Notes: generated from the letters alone by a model not told the origin. A DNA stretch of 64,000 bases from Proteromonas lacertae (GCA_002245135.1 NGBS01000871.1:496001-560000), one strand, 5' to 3'; counted from the first letter of the stretch, positions 34,828 to 49,198 are shown. A program made the numbers and translations.

Positions 34828-36383
34828 ATGGTTAATACTGCCCCATTTGGAGTTATTATTTCATTTGTTTCTACTTTCTCGAATTCTATGGGAATGGTGC
34901 TGGTATAACCTTAGCATTTAATATTTCTAGCAAAAAGTTGGTTATAACAAAAGAGACAAAGCATTTTTAGAACATATGAGGTCAATCAACAAAACAGACT
35001 GGAAAGAAGAAGATAAACCAACAATTTTCAAAAACTGGATTTGGTGGCTTGGTATAATACTTATGGCCTGTGCATCATTATTTGATTTTGGTATTTTTAT
35101 TTATATGTCTATAATATCATAATAGCAAGTTATGCACTAGCTCCAGCATCCTTATTAGCACCATTAGCATCAATGACCTTAGTATGGAACACATTATTGT
35201 CATGGAAAATCCTGGGAGAGTATATAGGCTGGAAAGATATCTTCTCAATAATGATCATCATGGTTGGAGCTATTTTAGCTGTAGTATTTGGTGATAAAAC
35301 AGCAGCAGATGTATTGAATCTATATTATATATATATATATATATAATAATAGTACAATCTTGACGGATTAATTGAATTGTATAATGAGACGTCTACACAA
35401 GCGTATTTAGGTGTATTAGGTTCAATAATAGTCATATCTATGATCAGTATTAAAGCAATGTCAGTAATGATCAAATTAGACAAGTATGCATGCTGTTGTA
35501 ACAAGAAATCAGTTTTAATGATCCATCCTTTATTATATGGATTAGTTGGTGGCTTGTTTGGTGGTTTAACTTCCATTCTTACTAAATCTGTTGGTGAAAT
35601 ATTGTCTAATTTGTTCCAAGGTGATCCTGATGGATTTAAACATTGGGAATCCTACCTATTAATTGTAGGCATGATTTGTTCATTGTTATTGCAAGTATAA
35701 ATCAATATCTTTTGTTATTTAATTAGATTCGTCATTTGAATGGTGGATTAGCAGTATATGATGCAATGATTATTGTACCAGTTTATCAAACGTATGATTA
35801 TATAATATATATTAATAGTTTTTGGATTTTAGCATCAATTTTAAGTGGTTCAATTTATTTCCAAGAGATTAATAACTTTAATGATACTCAATGGGTCATG
35901 TTTCCAATTGCAATTGTTATTACACTGTTAGGATTATGGGTATTATCAGCCTGTAAATCAAAACCAGATAAAAATAAAGCAAAAGCAGAAGATGATGTAC
36001 CAACAGCTTTAAATAATGAAAGGAAAATGAGTCTAGCTGATGCTGGTGAAACAATAGAAATGGGAATTAGAGTTAATGATACTCCAGAAGTTGTAGATGA
36101 TAATAATTCAAGTAAATTACATATTAATGCATCAGATAGTGATACAAACTACAAGCCACCACCTCAGATTGTAACTCAACTTTCTAACACACATTCTGAA
36201 AAGAAATCATCACCACGAAAGAAATCACTCGCTTCTAAAAGTCCTACAAAACCAAATTCAGTATTGAATAAAGAGAATAAGTTGACTAAAACTCCGGAAT
36301 CATTAAAACCAATGAATTCAGAAGGAGGAGAAGTATTTGAAACTCCAATAAGTATTGATATTCCATCTCCTGATAAAATCTAG
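34828..36383 (+). CDS. NIPA-type (DUF803) magnesium transporter-like membrane protein
   Basis: Multi-exon gene coding about 460 residues. The membrane part holds about nine hydrophobic helices: VIISFVSTFSNSMGMVLVQK at the N-terminus, WIWWLGIILMACASLFDFAS, APASLLAPLASMTLVWNTLL, IMIIMVGAILAVVFGD, LGVLGSIIVISMISIKAM, PLLYGLVGGLFGGLTSILTK and MFPIAIVITLLGLWVLSACK. The G..G...A..S.AP..L.APL...L..N..L....L.E block is the NIPA/DUF803 signature of the drug/metabolite transporter clan, known from mammals to carry Mg2+. The C-terminal ~140 residues are a cytoplasmic, Lys/Ser/Pro-rich tail. One intron includes a (TA)n run near 35327-35345. Confidence 0.82.
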
Positions 36384-36787
36384 GTATTTTTAAATATCCT
36401 TGATTCGTTTTTCATTTTAATAAATACAAATTATAATTTATGTTTTTAAAATTTTATATATATATTATATATTGTCATTTTTATAATTTTAAAAAGAAAA
36501 TATGAAATTATTATTTAATGAAAATTAAGTATTTTGTGTGGATACTTCTTTCTAAATATCCTTTACTTTTCTCTCATTTAATTTTTCAACAAATATATTA
36601 TATTTTAAGCAAAACATTTTTGAATGAAAATATATACGTTTCGTTTTCTTTTTTTGATTTTTATTTCCGCGTTCTCTTAACAAACACAAATATTATCATT
36701 AAGAAAAATTACTTTTTTAAAAAGATAATAATAATAATAATAATAATAATATTTACTTGTTTATAAATATATCTATTCAATTCTCAT
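36384..36787. other. Convergent intergenic region with (AAT)n
   Basis: 404 bp between two convergent genes. AT-rich, with an (ATA)n trinucleotide run at about 36722-36751. No coding frame or RNA gene that I can support. Confidence 0.6.
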
Positions 36788-39700
36788 CTAATTAACTGGC
36801 CTTCTTTCAGCTAAACTAACTCTAGTCATACTCTTTTTATCACTCGGTTGAGCTGGAGATGATTTTTGAGCATCATTATTTGGATTATTCATATCAGGTA
36901 CTGATTTCCTCATCTGAAGTGGAGTAACTGTAGTTGATGGATTCATTGGAATACCAACTGATAATCGTGGTGGAGGTCTTTGTGGTTTATTATTATCACT
37001 GTTATTTTGACTCAAATTAGCAGCTGAATTTCTACTTCCTGGAATCATATTTCCTATATTGGCTGTAGAACCTCTTGGACCAACTACAGGAGTTGCTGCT
37101 GTTGCTGGATCTGCACCATTCAACTCAGGATCAGTATACTTCAAATATGGTAGAATAGCAACAGCTACAGTTTGTGGAGTTGAGAATTTATAAGGTGATA
37201 AGAAGAATGGTCTAATTGGACGTAATGTACTTAATCGACTGTTTCTCATTGATTCATATTGCGATCTTTTTGATTTTCGTGATTGTTTCTTGGACATACT
37301 TCCTTTAGATGTAAAACTATCGATATATGTTGAACCAATTCCTGCTTCTTTACCAATTGCATATAATTTCACTCCGAATTGTAACACTAAAACGCTAATT
37401 ACTGTTATTTGACATCCTGCTGATCGTAATACCATTAGTGTATTAGGTTCTCCAGACATAACATAATTCAACGGAACTAAAATAACACCTAAAAATAACA
37501 CTACTAATATAGTAATAGCTAAACTCAATGATTCATTATATTCTTTACTTGCCTTTCTCACTTTCCAAGCTAAATTCACACCAAATATAAAGGAAGCAAA
37601 TACAATAATCAATTGTACAATAACGAATCCATAAGATTCAGTACATTGAGGTATATAAACATCTTCATAATATGTACTATAAGTGTTTGTTCTTGTTTCA
37701 GTATAAACTGAAGGATCTATTCCCCACCATAGACCATTATAAGCACATTGAAGTACAACAACGAACAATACAAACCTGAATAATTGACTGTTAGTAATAG
37801 TTACTCTTTTCAATTGCATATTATTGAATAATTTATGAATTCTCCATGCTTTACTAAACATAATACTGAATATAATATCAACTGATAATGATAACATCCA
37901 CACTCTTTCAGCACAAACCCAACGATAATCTAATGGTGTAAAACTGAAGAAAAATCCTGTAATAGATAAAAAAAATAAGCCTGCTAAAGTTGCATACATA
38001 AATGGTGGACTGGAACATCTAACAACTCTTGTCCAATTATAATATTTCAATATTCCTGCTACAGCAAATATTAATATGATCGTAATAGCAAATATGATTA
38101 TACAGAAAGTAGATGATACTGAATTACTATTATAATATCTCTTTATTTTTCCAAAAACACATTTTTCTTTTTCTACTGATTTATCTGCATAAGGTTCTGG
38201 TATAACAACATCTTGTTCACCTGAAACTGGATAGATTTGAGTCTTTCCAGCATTTTCTTCAATTTGTAAAACATAAATACATTTTGTTACATAATTTGAT
38301 GATGTTAATGACAAATCACAAGCAGGTGAAGAAGAGATAATTTCTTGAGAAACAATTCTTAAGAAATCATCGTTAGGAACAACTCCATCATTCTTTTTCT
38401 TTCCTGTTATTGTTATTGATTTCCATACTTGCATTGCTTCATAGGTATTTTCTAATTCTTCAGAGATATAAACATCATTATATAAGTAATTCTTTATTGT
38501 GTTTTTAAACACTTCATTATTCATACTATCTATAGATGGTTCATATGTTGCTACTATATAACTTCCACTTAAATCCATCACATCTTGTTTGCTTAAGATA
38601 CTTTCATCATAGTGGAATAACATATATAATAATGAATCTTTCTTAAATGGGAATGTCTTCATTCCTGCTAAAAATTCAATAAAATCTTGACCATAATAAT
38701 AAACAAATATTCCTAATCTCCCTGAGTTGGGATTATTATCAATTGCATTGGAAATACAATCACTTACTTTAGCAATATCTTGTTTATTCTCTGCTAAATT
38801 GTAATAACATTCTGCCACTAATGTTGACTTACTGTCATTAATAAACCTTTTTGTTTGAACTGATCGGATGTTTGTTGATGTGTCATTTCTTCCTAATATC
38901 ATATATACCGAAATATCATTTCTACTTGCCATAGTTAAAGCAATTTTCACTTTTTCATTTGGTAAATTTCCAAAGTTTAAAACATAAGCATCACACGAAT
39001 CTCCTTCATTATAACCAGTGTAATAAAATAGTCGATGTTCTTCGCTATAAACTGAACCAATTTTGTCTCTACATTCAGGAGTAGCACAACCAAATGCTGC
39101 TAATATATTCTCATCATAAATATATTGTTTTGCTGATTTTACCATTGCGAAGTTTGATATATTACCAAACTCATATTTAGGTATCATTAAGAATTTTCCA
39201 AATGAATGTTCATCATTGATTGTTTTGACGATTTCTGATTCAATTAATGCTCTTGTAGTCTCAGATATACCATCTTCACTGGTTAACTCGTGGTAGAATA
39301 ATACTGATTTTGTTTCATGAGTAACTACCTTTGTGAAATATTTAGTTGGATCATCATCTGAAGCATCTGAATTGATTGTACATTCCATTCCTAAAGTATC
39401 ATTTGCATAATAATCAAACACCTCAGGTGTAACTGTAGTCATTATATTCGGTACAATCTTTGCTACGCCTTGATCATTGTATCTTATAGTCCAAATTCTT
39501 CTTGCTAAAAATGATGTTTCTGTAATATAGGTTTCACCACTTGGAGCATTGTATAAATACTTCATCAACAATTCTCTTAATTTCTGTGTATTACCACCAT
39601 ATGATATTTCATATAATTTAGCCATTGATCTTACAGCTGTATAAGTTGCTTCAATTATTGGTGTAACAGGCATCTGTCCAATAAAGCCTTTTATACCTGT

Positions 39701-42700
39701 AACAAATGATTTAGCTTGAGTTGGAACTTCAAACATTCCTGATGAAACAGTGTTAACATTTGTTTCAAAATTGTTACTATCAGCAATAGCTTCATGAAAT
39801 GAGGTAATAATATAATTATTAGGTAAATAATCAGGGTTAATGTTCTTTATATCATCTCCATCTAAAAATGCATGAATAATTGGGAATCTTTTGGCTGTAA
39901 TTCCTTTACTTCCAAGTATATTTATTAAATCAACATCATCTCCATTTGTACAAGCACTTATTAATACTAAACCTTCACTTGATTCTCGTACTAAATTTAA
40001 TACATATTCTAAACTTCTAGCTGTTACTTTTCCTCTAAGATTTGTATTATAACGATTCAATATTCCTTCTGTCAAATAAGCAACTTCTTTACCTTCTGTT
40101 GTTTCTGAATAAATGATTAAAAATTCTTTTCCTATTTGTAAAGCCAATAATGCAATTCCTCTTGCTATTTCACTAGGTGTTACATAATAATGGTATGAAT
40201 AGTGGGTGCAGAAATTTTCACTGAATTTGGGGAAATCTATTAAAAATTGATCAGCTTTCTCTTCAGTCATTTTTTCATTGTAAAATAATATGGCCTTTTC
40301 TTTAAATCCTGTAAATGTAAATAAAATATTATCACTTACTCTCATTTCATTTATATACTCCCAACATTTGTCCAACGTATTTTCATCACATTGTTTTGAT
40401 ATGACATTTATATAACTTCCCAATAATCCATGTTCTTGGTTTATCTTCATAACTGCATAAGCTGAAGTATATAATAATATCTTTTCACTTTTATAGTCAC
40501 TAATAATAAGACTCATCGATTTAACATCTTGATTTTGTTCTATTTTTTCACCATTTTGAAAATAACAACTTTTATACGATGTATCAGAATTTGATAATGA
40601 ATATACTTCACCTGGTGTTAATGTGCTTTGGTCTTCAATAATAAATGTTGGATCTTTATTTCCTTTACTTTTAGCTCTATACGCAAAATGCTGTAATCGA
40701 TGGTTATTTGCATAACTTATTTTACCTTCTGGTGAGTCATATTCTACATTTTCTAACTCCAATATAATTTCACGAGGATCATTCACATTCTTTGTTTTTG
40801 TAAGTGCAATATATACCATCTGTAATGATGTATATAAATATTCCATCTCAGGAGTGATGTAAGTATCTTCTGATAATCTTTTTCTTATTTTTTCAATAAA
40901 GTCTCTATTGGCATCATTATCAATTTCAGGGAAGTATGGAGAAATAGCATAAAATGGAGTTACTAAATTCTGTACTGGGATTCTATATGAACTAAGAATC
41001 ACAATTCTTGTTCCTGTTATCCTATAGAATATTCGATCTATTTGTAAAGCAAGCGCAGAAGGACCAGCATAAAATACAATTGTTCCTTTTGGCATATTTT
41101 CATAAGGAAGTAAATCAGTTAATTGGAAATTATCATCAATAACAAGATTGAAAAACGGATTGACTAGAAATTTTGCTAATTGTCTAGCTATATATTGAGA
41201 TTCTGCTTGATAAGCTAAGATAGCTACAGCTGGTGGATCTAAATACAATATTTGAGAAATAGCACTATCATATTGAGCAAAATCAAAAGTTGCTGAGAAA
41301 TATTTAAACTCACATAGTTCACCCAATTCTCTACTGAAACTAATAAATATTGCTTTACCATCATCTAATTTCATATTATTTATACATCCATATGTTGGTG
41401 TTCCAAAAATTGCAATAACTGTATTTTTATATTTATTTACTAAGTCTATACAAACATTATCATCTGATTTTGTATCTTCCAACATATAAGTTAAAGTATA
41501 ATCCAATTGATTATTCGCTTGGATCTGTGCAAAGAATTCTTCAATTACTGTAACAGTTCCAATATAATATTCAGCTTCTTTACCTGTCAAAGATAGTAAG
41601 AATAACACAGCATTTACTTTATCATCTAATGCTTCATCTTTAATTCTAAAATCACAATAATATTCATAGCTACTTGCATATAACTTATTATAAGCTGATG
41701 GAATTATTCTTGAATTAAATGGTAGTAAAGTATCTATGTCTCCTTCATGATCATATTTTCCAACATAAATACCTCTAATAACATGATTATTATGTTTAAT
41801 AGATAATCTTTCAATAAAACCTTGGATTTCAGTATCATATAATTGAACTCTTAAATCATCAGCCGTTATTGTACTTTCTGATTTCCTTTTATTAACAGCA
41901 AAATATGCTTTTTGGAAGAAAATCACTGCTTCAAAAGCCCTAGCAAAAGTTCCATCAACTTTTTCAAATGATGAATAATGTCTAACAACATCATCATAAT
42001 ACGATTTAATTCCTGGAAAGTAGCTATCTACTACTAATACATTACTATAATCATCAATAGAAGCATAAGTTTCTATTTCAGTATTATCATTATTTAAAGA
42101 CACAATATATATATGTGAAGTACTACCAATATAACTTCTAGCAACTTTTACTAAATTTGAGAATATCATTGCATTTAAACTACATACTATATAACCACCA
42201 TCACTTAATAATTCTACTGCATTTAGTAATAAACTATTATCAATTGTACTAAGTGTATCTGATACAAATGTACTTCCTTTTATATTGATAATTCCTTTAT
42301 AAATACCTTCAGTTAGATTGAATAATGTTTTAGAATAATTATCATCCATGCCAAAGTAATAAATTGCTTTATTTCCTGTTGTGGAGATGATATAATTCAT
42401 CATTGTTTCCAAGTATTGATTGGGTAATAAACCTAATGAAATAATCATTTTATTACATTTTTGACCTTCTTCTTTAGCAGTTGTGAAGAGTAAAATATCA
42501 TTTGCATTTACTTTATCTTTAATTACACTTAAACATTTCTCTTCTCTACATGCGAAGATCGCTTTCGTTTGATTATTATTGATAGTATTATTGTGATATA
42601 TATTGTCTAATATTGTATTTATATATTCATAATCATTATCATATTCATAAGTATCAATTATTATAGCTTTATCCTCATTCTCTTGATTATAAAATTGAAC

Positions 42701-45700
42701 TGAAATATCAATTCCATTAAACCAGTTTATTTCCATTTTATCATCTCTTTTATTCAATATAACTGCGATATGAATTGATTCTCTTTCATAAGTCCCATTT
42801 TCAGCTATTTCACTTTGCCAATCACAAACTGTTATTGGATCATTGTATAATGAATAAACAGTAGGATAAGAGACTTGATATGAATTATTATAAGCTAAAT
42901 ATAACTGTCCATCTTGAAATCTATATAAACTGATTGGTTTTCTTAACATATTATTTGAATTAATTATTGTTTTACCAACGATTGTTTTGAATTCTTTACC
43001 ATATATATCATCCATAAAACTATTCATATCTTTTATATTCTTATTTCCAGCTAATTCATAGTAATAGATCTGCATTACTGCAAATGATAACATTACATAT
43101 TCATCATTGTATTTGATAGAAGTAAATAATTCATATAAGTATTTATATTCATTAGATTCTGTATCACAAGGATAAGCCCAAATATATGAATAAAATGGAT
43201 ATTTAAACCGACTAGCATATGCAAATTTCTCTGTTTTACTAAAGTAAGTATAAATAATAAAGTTTGGAGGTATCAAGCCTTTTCCAACAAATACATCAAA
43301 CAGCATCTTAGATCCATCATGTGTAATTAAATTAACAATAATTCCGTTAGTTAAAGAAGATTTTATAAAATCAGCAACACTATTCATATTGGTCACAACA
43401 TCTGATATTTTTCTAATTATAATATTATAACCAAATCGTATTAATTCAGGATATATAACATTAAAAGCTTCAGTTGATCTCTCTGAAGGATCATATAATA
43501 AAACTACATTAGATGAAATATTACTGAATGTTCTAGAAAATGCGAAATTATTATGCAAAGATTCACTCATATAAACAATTTCTTTATTACATCTTTCACC
43601 TACAGTTCTTTTAATATAGAAATATAAAATATGATATTCCTTATATAATTCCAACACTTCTTCTTCCCTAAAATTGTTAGTAAAACCTCCTAGAATTATG
43701 CTTCCTAATACTCTGCCTTCTTTCATTGTCATTTCACCAAAATCTGTAATTTCTTTTTTATACTTTTCTAAATCACTTTCATCAATTAAATATGGTATTA
43801 AATAACATCCCAGTGACTTAGCAGAATCGTGATTGTTTATAAACTCCAAAGCACCTATGGTTCCTCTAACAACTTGTACTGAATCATATATATCAAGACG
43901 AGTAAAGGATGATGATATACCAATATGACAAACAGGAGGCTCGTAATCATCCGTTACATAAGTAGTCCAATCACAAATTCTTCTTGTTTTTTCATTGATT
44001 CTATTGAAATATGGATTTCCTTGTAAACCAGATGATAATTCAATAATTTCATCATCTTCTCGATCTTTATTGATTAATACTAAAAATATTGATTGATGAA
44101 TATGATTAGATGAATCAATACTCACTAAGCCAACTGGAGTTCTTAAAGAAGTACTATAAATCAATGGCAAAACTGCATTAAAATCTATTACTGTTAATCT
44201 ACTCAATACAGAAACCCATGTAGTTAATAAACTATGAGCCAAAGCATCAATATAATGGAATTCTTTTTCTGGAAATGCTTCTTGTACATCATTCTTAAAC
44301 GCTACATTTTCTGGAGTATCTAAATATGGAATATAGTTTAAAACTACATAATTACCTTCATCAACATCTCTATTGATTTTATCAACATCTCTGTAAGAAT
44401 AACTAACAAATTGTATTGGTATATCTTTACCTGTACCTTCTTCAAATATTTTGAATTTCTTTAACAATCTTTGATGGAATTTTGGTGATAAAAATGATAT
44501 TACTAAACCACCTGTTAATTGCAATCCATTACATATATTATAAACAACATTCTTTATCTCTTCATCAATGATTGTTTGTTCATCTTTAAATATATAAGTG
44601 TCAAACGTTTTCTGATGGAAATCATTCAATATGTTCTTAGCGATTGGTAAATAAGCGCTATATTCTGACGTTTTTGATGAGACGATATAATATCTTTCAT
44701 AACCTTTGGATATTAACTCTAACATAGTTGGCATCAATATTTGATAAGGAGATGGATAGGCTGATAATATCAATTGTTTACAAACTTCACCTGGATTAAA
44801 ACCGAATGTAATCATCATCATTCCTGTTGGTGCAAATGCTCGACTCATAAATTCGATCTTTTCAGCATCACAATTTGAAAATATTACAACGGCTATATAT
44901 ATATATATTAAAATATTATATTATATAAATACTATGAGTTTCAGCTAAATGAACAGCTTTATCCGCAATATATTCAAACGTTGCTGGACATCCTAAATAT
45001 GAAAATATCAATTCTTTACCCAACATTCCACCTTTCAAATTGATTGTATTAACAACTCCTTGCATTAAAATAGCTAAACTTCCAGTCTCTTCATATTTCT
45101 TTTCATAATCACCAATAAAGTAAATATTCAAATAATTTGATTCTCTATGTCCAACACTATCAAAACTAGACCAATCACAAGTCTCAAAATTAGTTAATAA
45201 TGGTAAATAAACCATTGGGAAAATAGCAAATTGATATTGGAACTTAATATGAATATCATACTTATTGGTATTATCATTATATTCAACAACTCCAATCACA
45301 ATATGATGGTCAACATGGTTAGATGTAAATAATACAATATCACCTTCAGGAGTATCAATTGGACGATTATACAAGCCTCTTCTTTGTACAGTACCTGATA
45401 ATGAATTAGTCAATTCAACGGACTTCTTAATAACAAGAAATGATTCGTATAACATAACAGCAGTAGTTGATAACATCACAGATACATCTCCATAGAATGT
45501 TTTAATGAATGTTTGTAACATCATATTCTGTTCATTTTCTCTCTCTGAGAAATACATACCTGGTACATATACTTTATCATATAATTCTTTATGTTGTGAT
45601 TCAGATAATATCTTTTCATCAATATCAAATGCAACAATTCTATGAGTAGCTCTATTTGTAAATACATATTCTAAAGCACCTAATATTTCTTCAGTTTGGG

Positions 45701-47365
45701 AAGGTGGTAATACGATGAAAAATACTGCATCACTCATAATCTGTGGATGTTTTTGTGCATAATAACCAAAATAATGTGTAAAACTTGGAAATGGAGTACC
45801 TTCATCAATCATTTCTTTAATTGCAGAATACCACACTATATCAGTGTTTTGATCATTCACACAGCATGGAGCTTCAAATCTTTGTGTATAGGACATCAAA
45901 AATCCAGCAGAAACAAGAGATTCTGGATTTTTTTCATCACCAATTATCACTATATGTTCAGTCATTCTTAACATTGATATTAAAGCGAATGACAGTCGTT
46001 GAAACAAGCCTGGACCAAGCATTATAATATTCTTATTACATTCTGATTCAAAGATTGTAGATGGTACAAATAATAACTTATCAACTTCAACTAAAGTTTG
46101 ACTAATTGCAGTACGTTGAGCTGAAGATGAAGTACCTAAAAAGCAGAGAGAAGTATCAGGATATAACTCTACAAAACTTTTAACAGCATTTACATAAGTA
46201 GAAATATCATTATATTTGACATTTCCATAATGTAATAATATTTTTTTATTATTGATAGTTTGCCTATTGATTATTTGTATAACATAATCTAAATCCGATA
46301 GTTGATCATAATCATGTGAGAAATCATATAATACACCAATATGATAATAATTTTGTTCTTGAATATTATCTAATCCCAAATCTATATGTTATCATTATTA
46401 TTATTATTATATATATATACCTTCATCGTAGGAGAAATCACATAAATATGTGTTATTAGTATAAGCTAAAGCATCAGCAATCCAAGTACCTGGGAAATAA
46501 AGTGTTTGAGTATTCTATATAAATATAAATAATATATTAAATACATAATGTATAATAGATAATTGACTTCCACCATAATTGTTTGGATTTAATACATAGA
46601 CTAAATCATCATCTAATATCAGTGGATAATTGTATAAAAACTTCTGATACTGTTCAATAACATCCATTCCACCAAAACTAGCAGCTCTTAACCATAAATT
46701 AATAATTGCATATATGGTTACTATCTTTGAATTAACAATTGCTTCTCTTCCTAATTTCTCATTGAATCTATTACGTATATATGCATTTACTCTTGAATTG
46801 GTTTTATTATTATATGTCATTCCCATGAAGTAATAAGTATCTGGAATTGTTAATCCATTCATATCATATTCTGTTGTCATTACACTGATAACTATATATT
46901 TTGGATCATTTACTCCATCTATTATTGTTTTCAAATATTCACCTTCAGCTAAGTTTATAATTGTTATTCCATTTGGAGCTGATTCATCTAATGAATTCTT
47001 TAACCTTGCTTCATCAGCATTTGCTAATACAGTATATTTGCCTACAATCTTGATAGAATGAGATTCAAAGATGGTTGTTAAAACTTCACCTGCTGTTACA
47101 GACACTGAAGTGGAACTAACGATTAGAAACACTTTAGTCTCCTTTTCAGCTCTGAAATAATCCACTAATTGATCTGCATATTGATTGGCTGATATTCCAG
47201 TGTAAAAAAATATAATTAAAGAAAATATTTAATTGATAATAAATTATATTTAACAAAAAAAGATATCATTACAACATTTTTATAACATTTTTCTCCTTCT
47301 TCAAAGCCAAAATCAAAGACTAAAATATCTTTATTATACATTTGAATAACTATTACAATAATAAT

Positions 47366-47404
<39 letters not shown>

Positions 47405-48879
47405 TATTTAACACTTTTTCTTTAACTGTATTTTTCAACATCATTATCACTAGATTCAACATTCTTGTATTTTTATAATCATTTATTACGTTATTCACAT
47501 TCTTTGTAGTTATAATCAATTCCACATTCGGCATTTGATCTATTGACATTAAATAAGACATTTCGCTCCATAATAACATCAATGACATGATATTATCATT
47601 AGAATCAGTATCTGAATACATAAAATCGCCATATAACATAACTACAGTTGCATCTGTATGAGATGATCTTTCAATTATTCCATACATGTTGTTACAACCA
47701 AATGGTTTTGTATTTGGCTTGCCATAATGATATAAAGGATCAAACCATATGTATAATAGTGTAAAAAATATTGTTGGTTTACATACTTGTGTTGAATCCA
47801 TTTCATATTTCACTATAAAGTAATTTACATCTCCATGAAAATCGGCTTTCACTTTGATTTTAGTTTCATTATTAAATGTTTCATATTCTTTATTCATTAA
47901 TCCACTGATAACTGATTCATAATCAACTGATCTAACTTTGTCTAACACTTTCTTATACACTTCCATCATTACTATAAACTGATATAAATGATTTTCTTTT
48001 ATTACATCAGTAGAATATTTTTTTAACTCCTCATTTACTGTTTCAACTGAAACAAATGATAATAAATGATAATTAGTGACAGTTGAACCTAAATTTGTAG
48101 AATCTTTAAACTCATGAATCAATGGCGAATGAAACATTTCCACTTTTTTGGTCAAAGATGGAATTACATCAATAACAATATCTACTAGTGTATCTTCTGA
48201 AACTAAGTTTACTACAGTGTCATCATCATTATAACCATCAATTTTTGCTGTTAAAGCACCAGCTACAGTTGCATCTATTGTCATATTTTCATAATTTTTA
48301 AAACCGTATAAGTCAAGCACTTCTGTAAAATAATTGTAATAATAATTTGAGGCTGGTGTATCGTCTTTTAATATCAACATCTGCTTATTCAGCTTGTGAA
48401 ACAAGATATATTCAGCATCTACAACAAGGAAAAATAAAAATAGAATTTATACATCGGTATGCTACAGCTTTACTTGAACTGTAAAATACTACGTTCTTTA
48501 AACATATAGAAGACATATCTTCAGTTCCACAGAACAACAACGTATTATACCATCCAATAATATCATAGTCTTTTGTCTGATTAACATTAATAAAATTACA
48601 ATATGAAAAAACAGCTACTACATCTTTCTTCACAAAATCTTCCCAAATTGAGGTAAAATTATGAGCTAAATTAGAAACATCATAGGTCTTTACAACGGCA
48701 GTAAATTCTTCATTCATTCCTAATCTGTCTTTCAGTTTAAGTACAAAATTGTCAAAAACCTTTTTCATATCATCTTGATGATCTTGTTCTATTGATGCAT
48801 CAGCTATATAACCAATTTTATAAGCAAAAATGCCTGTAATATACAATAAAAATATCAAAAATAATAATTCTCGTTTCAT
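36788..48879 (-). CDS. Giant class C GPCR with nine tandem periplasmic-binding-protein-like ectodomain modules
   Basis: One gene of six or seven exons, about 3,940 residues. The signal peptide (MKRELLFLIFLLYITGIFA) starts at 48879. The ectodomain is nine repeats of a type I PBP-like fold. Each module ends with a Pro/Tyr-containing strand and a Cys (for example PTVYSLYNDPITVCDW, PMVYLPLLTNFETCDW, PYFNRINEKTRRICDW). These ends fall near 47695, 46440, 45175, 43970, 42825, 41650, 40565, 39380 and 38160, a spacing of 1.09-1.27 kb. Many modules have a mid segment like GQKCNKMIISLGLLPNQY. The 7TM region (~37340-38140) has class C features: TM3-end SKAWRIHKLF, TM6-7 GEPNTLMVLRSAGCQITVIS. A basic/Pro-rich cytoplasmic tail of ~180 residues follows. 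The third intron (47202-47266) is AT-AC. Ligands are unknown. Confidence 0.85.
37340..38140 (-). other. Class C (7tm_3) seven-helix domain of the giant receptor
   Basis: Seven hydrophobic helices, in order: FCIIIFAITIILIFAVAGIL, FMYATLAGLFFLSITGFFF, VWMLSLSVDIIFSIMF, FRFVLFVVVLQCAYNGLWW, FVIVQLIIVFASFIFGV, LAITILVVLFLGVILVPL and ITVISVLVLQFGVKLYAIG. Helix 3 is followed by SKAWRIHKLF, matching the K..RI..IF signature of GABA-B-like receptors. Confidence 0.88.
47202..47266 (-). other. Probable U12-type AT-AC intron in the giant receptor gene
   Basis: Read on the minus strand the 65 nt segment begins ATATCTTTTTTTG and ends TTTTTTTAC. Excising it joins AAT GTT GTA ATG to ACT GGA ATA TCA in phase 0. 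The product KCYKNVVMTGISANQY aligns without gaps with the paralogous module KCNKMIISLGLLPNQY, an internal control that fixes the junction. The GT-AG alternatives I tried do not preserve this alignment. TTCTTTAAT (47215-47223) is a U12-type branch site about 14 nt from the AC. Confidence 0.83.
47372..47398. repeat. (TA)n microsatellite in an intron of the receptor gene
   Basis: TA dinucleotide run adjoining an ATT trinucleotide run, all inside an intron that starts GTATATAT on the minus strand. Confidence 0.9.
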
Positions 48880-49198
48880 GTTCGTTATACTTTTGGGGGT
48901 TCGAAAAATAGAACTTAGCATTTTGTTTTTCATGTGATACAGAAAAGAGACAAGACTAATGTTAAAAAGTACAATGCATATTTGTATTATATATTTCAAA
49001 AAAAAGAAAACTATTCACTTTATTCACATTTCTCAATCGTCATTATTGTTATTATTATTCAATCGATTTCTTCTTTTAGCTATAGTGCATAGCAAAAGAA
49101 ATAAACATTTTAGTTATAATGATTTTGGCTTTTGGTTATGATTTGGTGTGTAATTGACATGTAAATTTTCAAAATAATTTTGAATTTTTTCAAAAATA
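48880..49198. other. Divergent intergenic region, receptor / WDR31-like
   Basis: 319 bp between two divergent start codons, without a gene that I can support. Contains a T-rich tract and a (TTA)n run near 49045. Presumably the promoters of both genes. Confidence 0.5.

Noticed and set aside
48897-48915. GGGTTCGAAAAATAG as a tRNA B box
   Set aside because: The end does not match NCC, and no cloverleaf or A box can be folded around it.
36788-48999. Four or five separate genes instead of one receptor gene
   Set aside because: Open frames join through introns in phase, module periodicity continues across junctions, and only the first exon has a signal peptide and only the last the 7TM.
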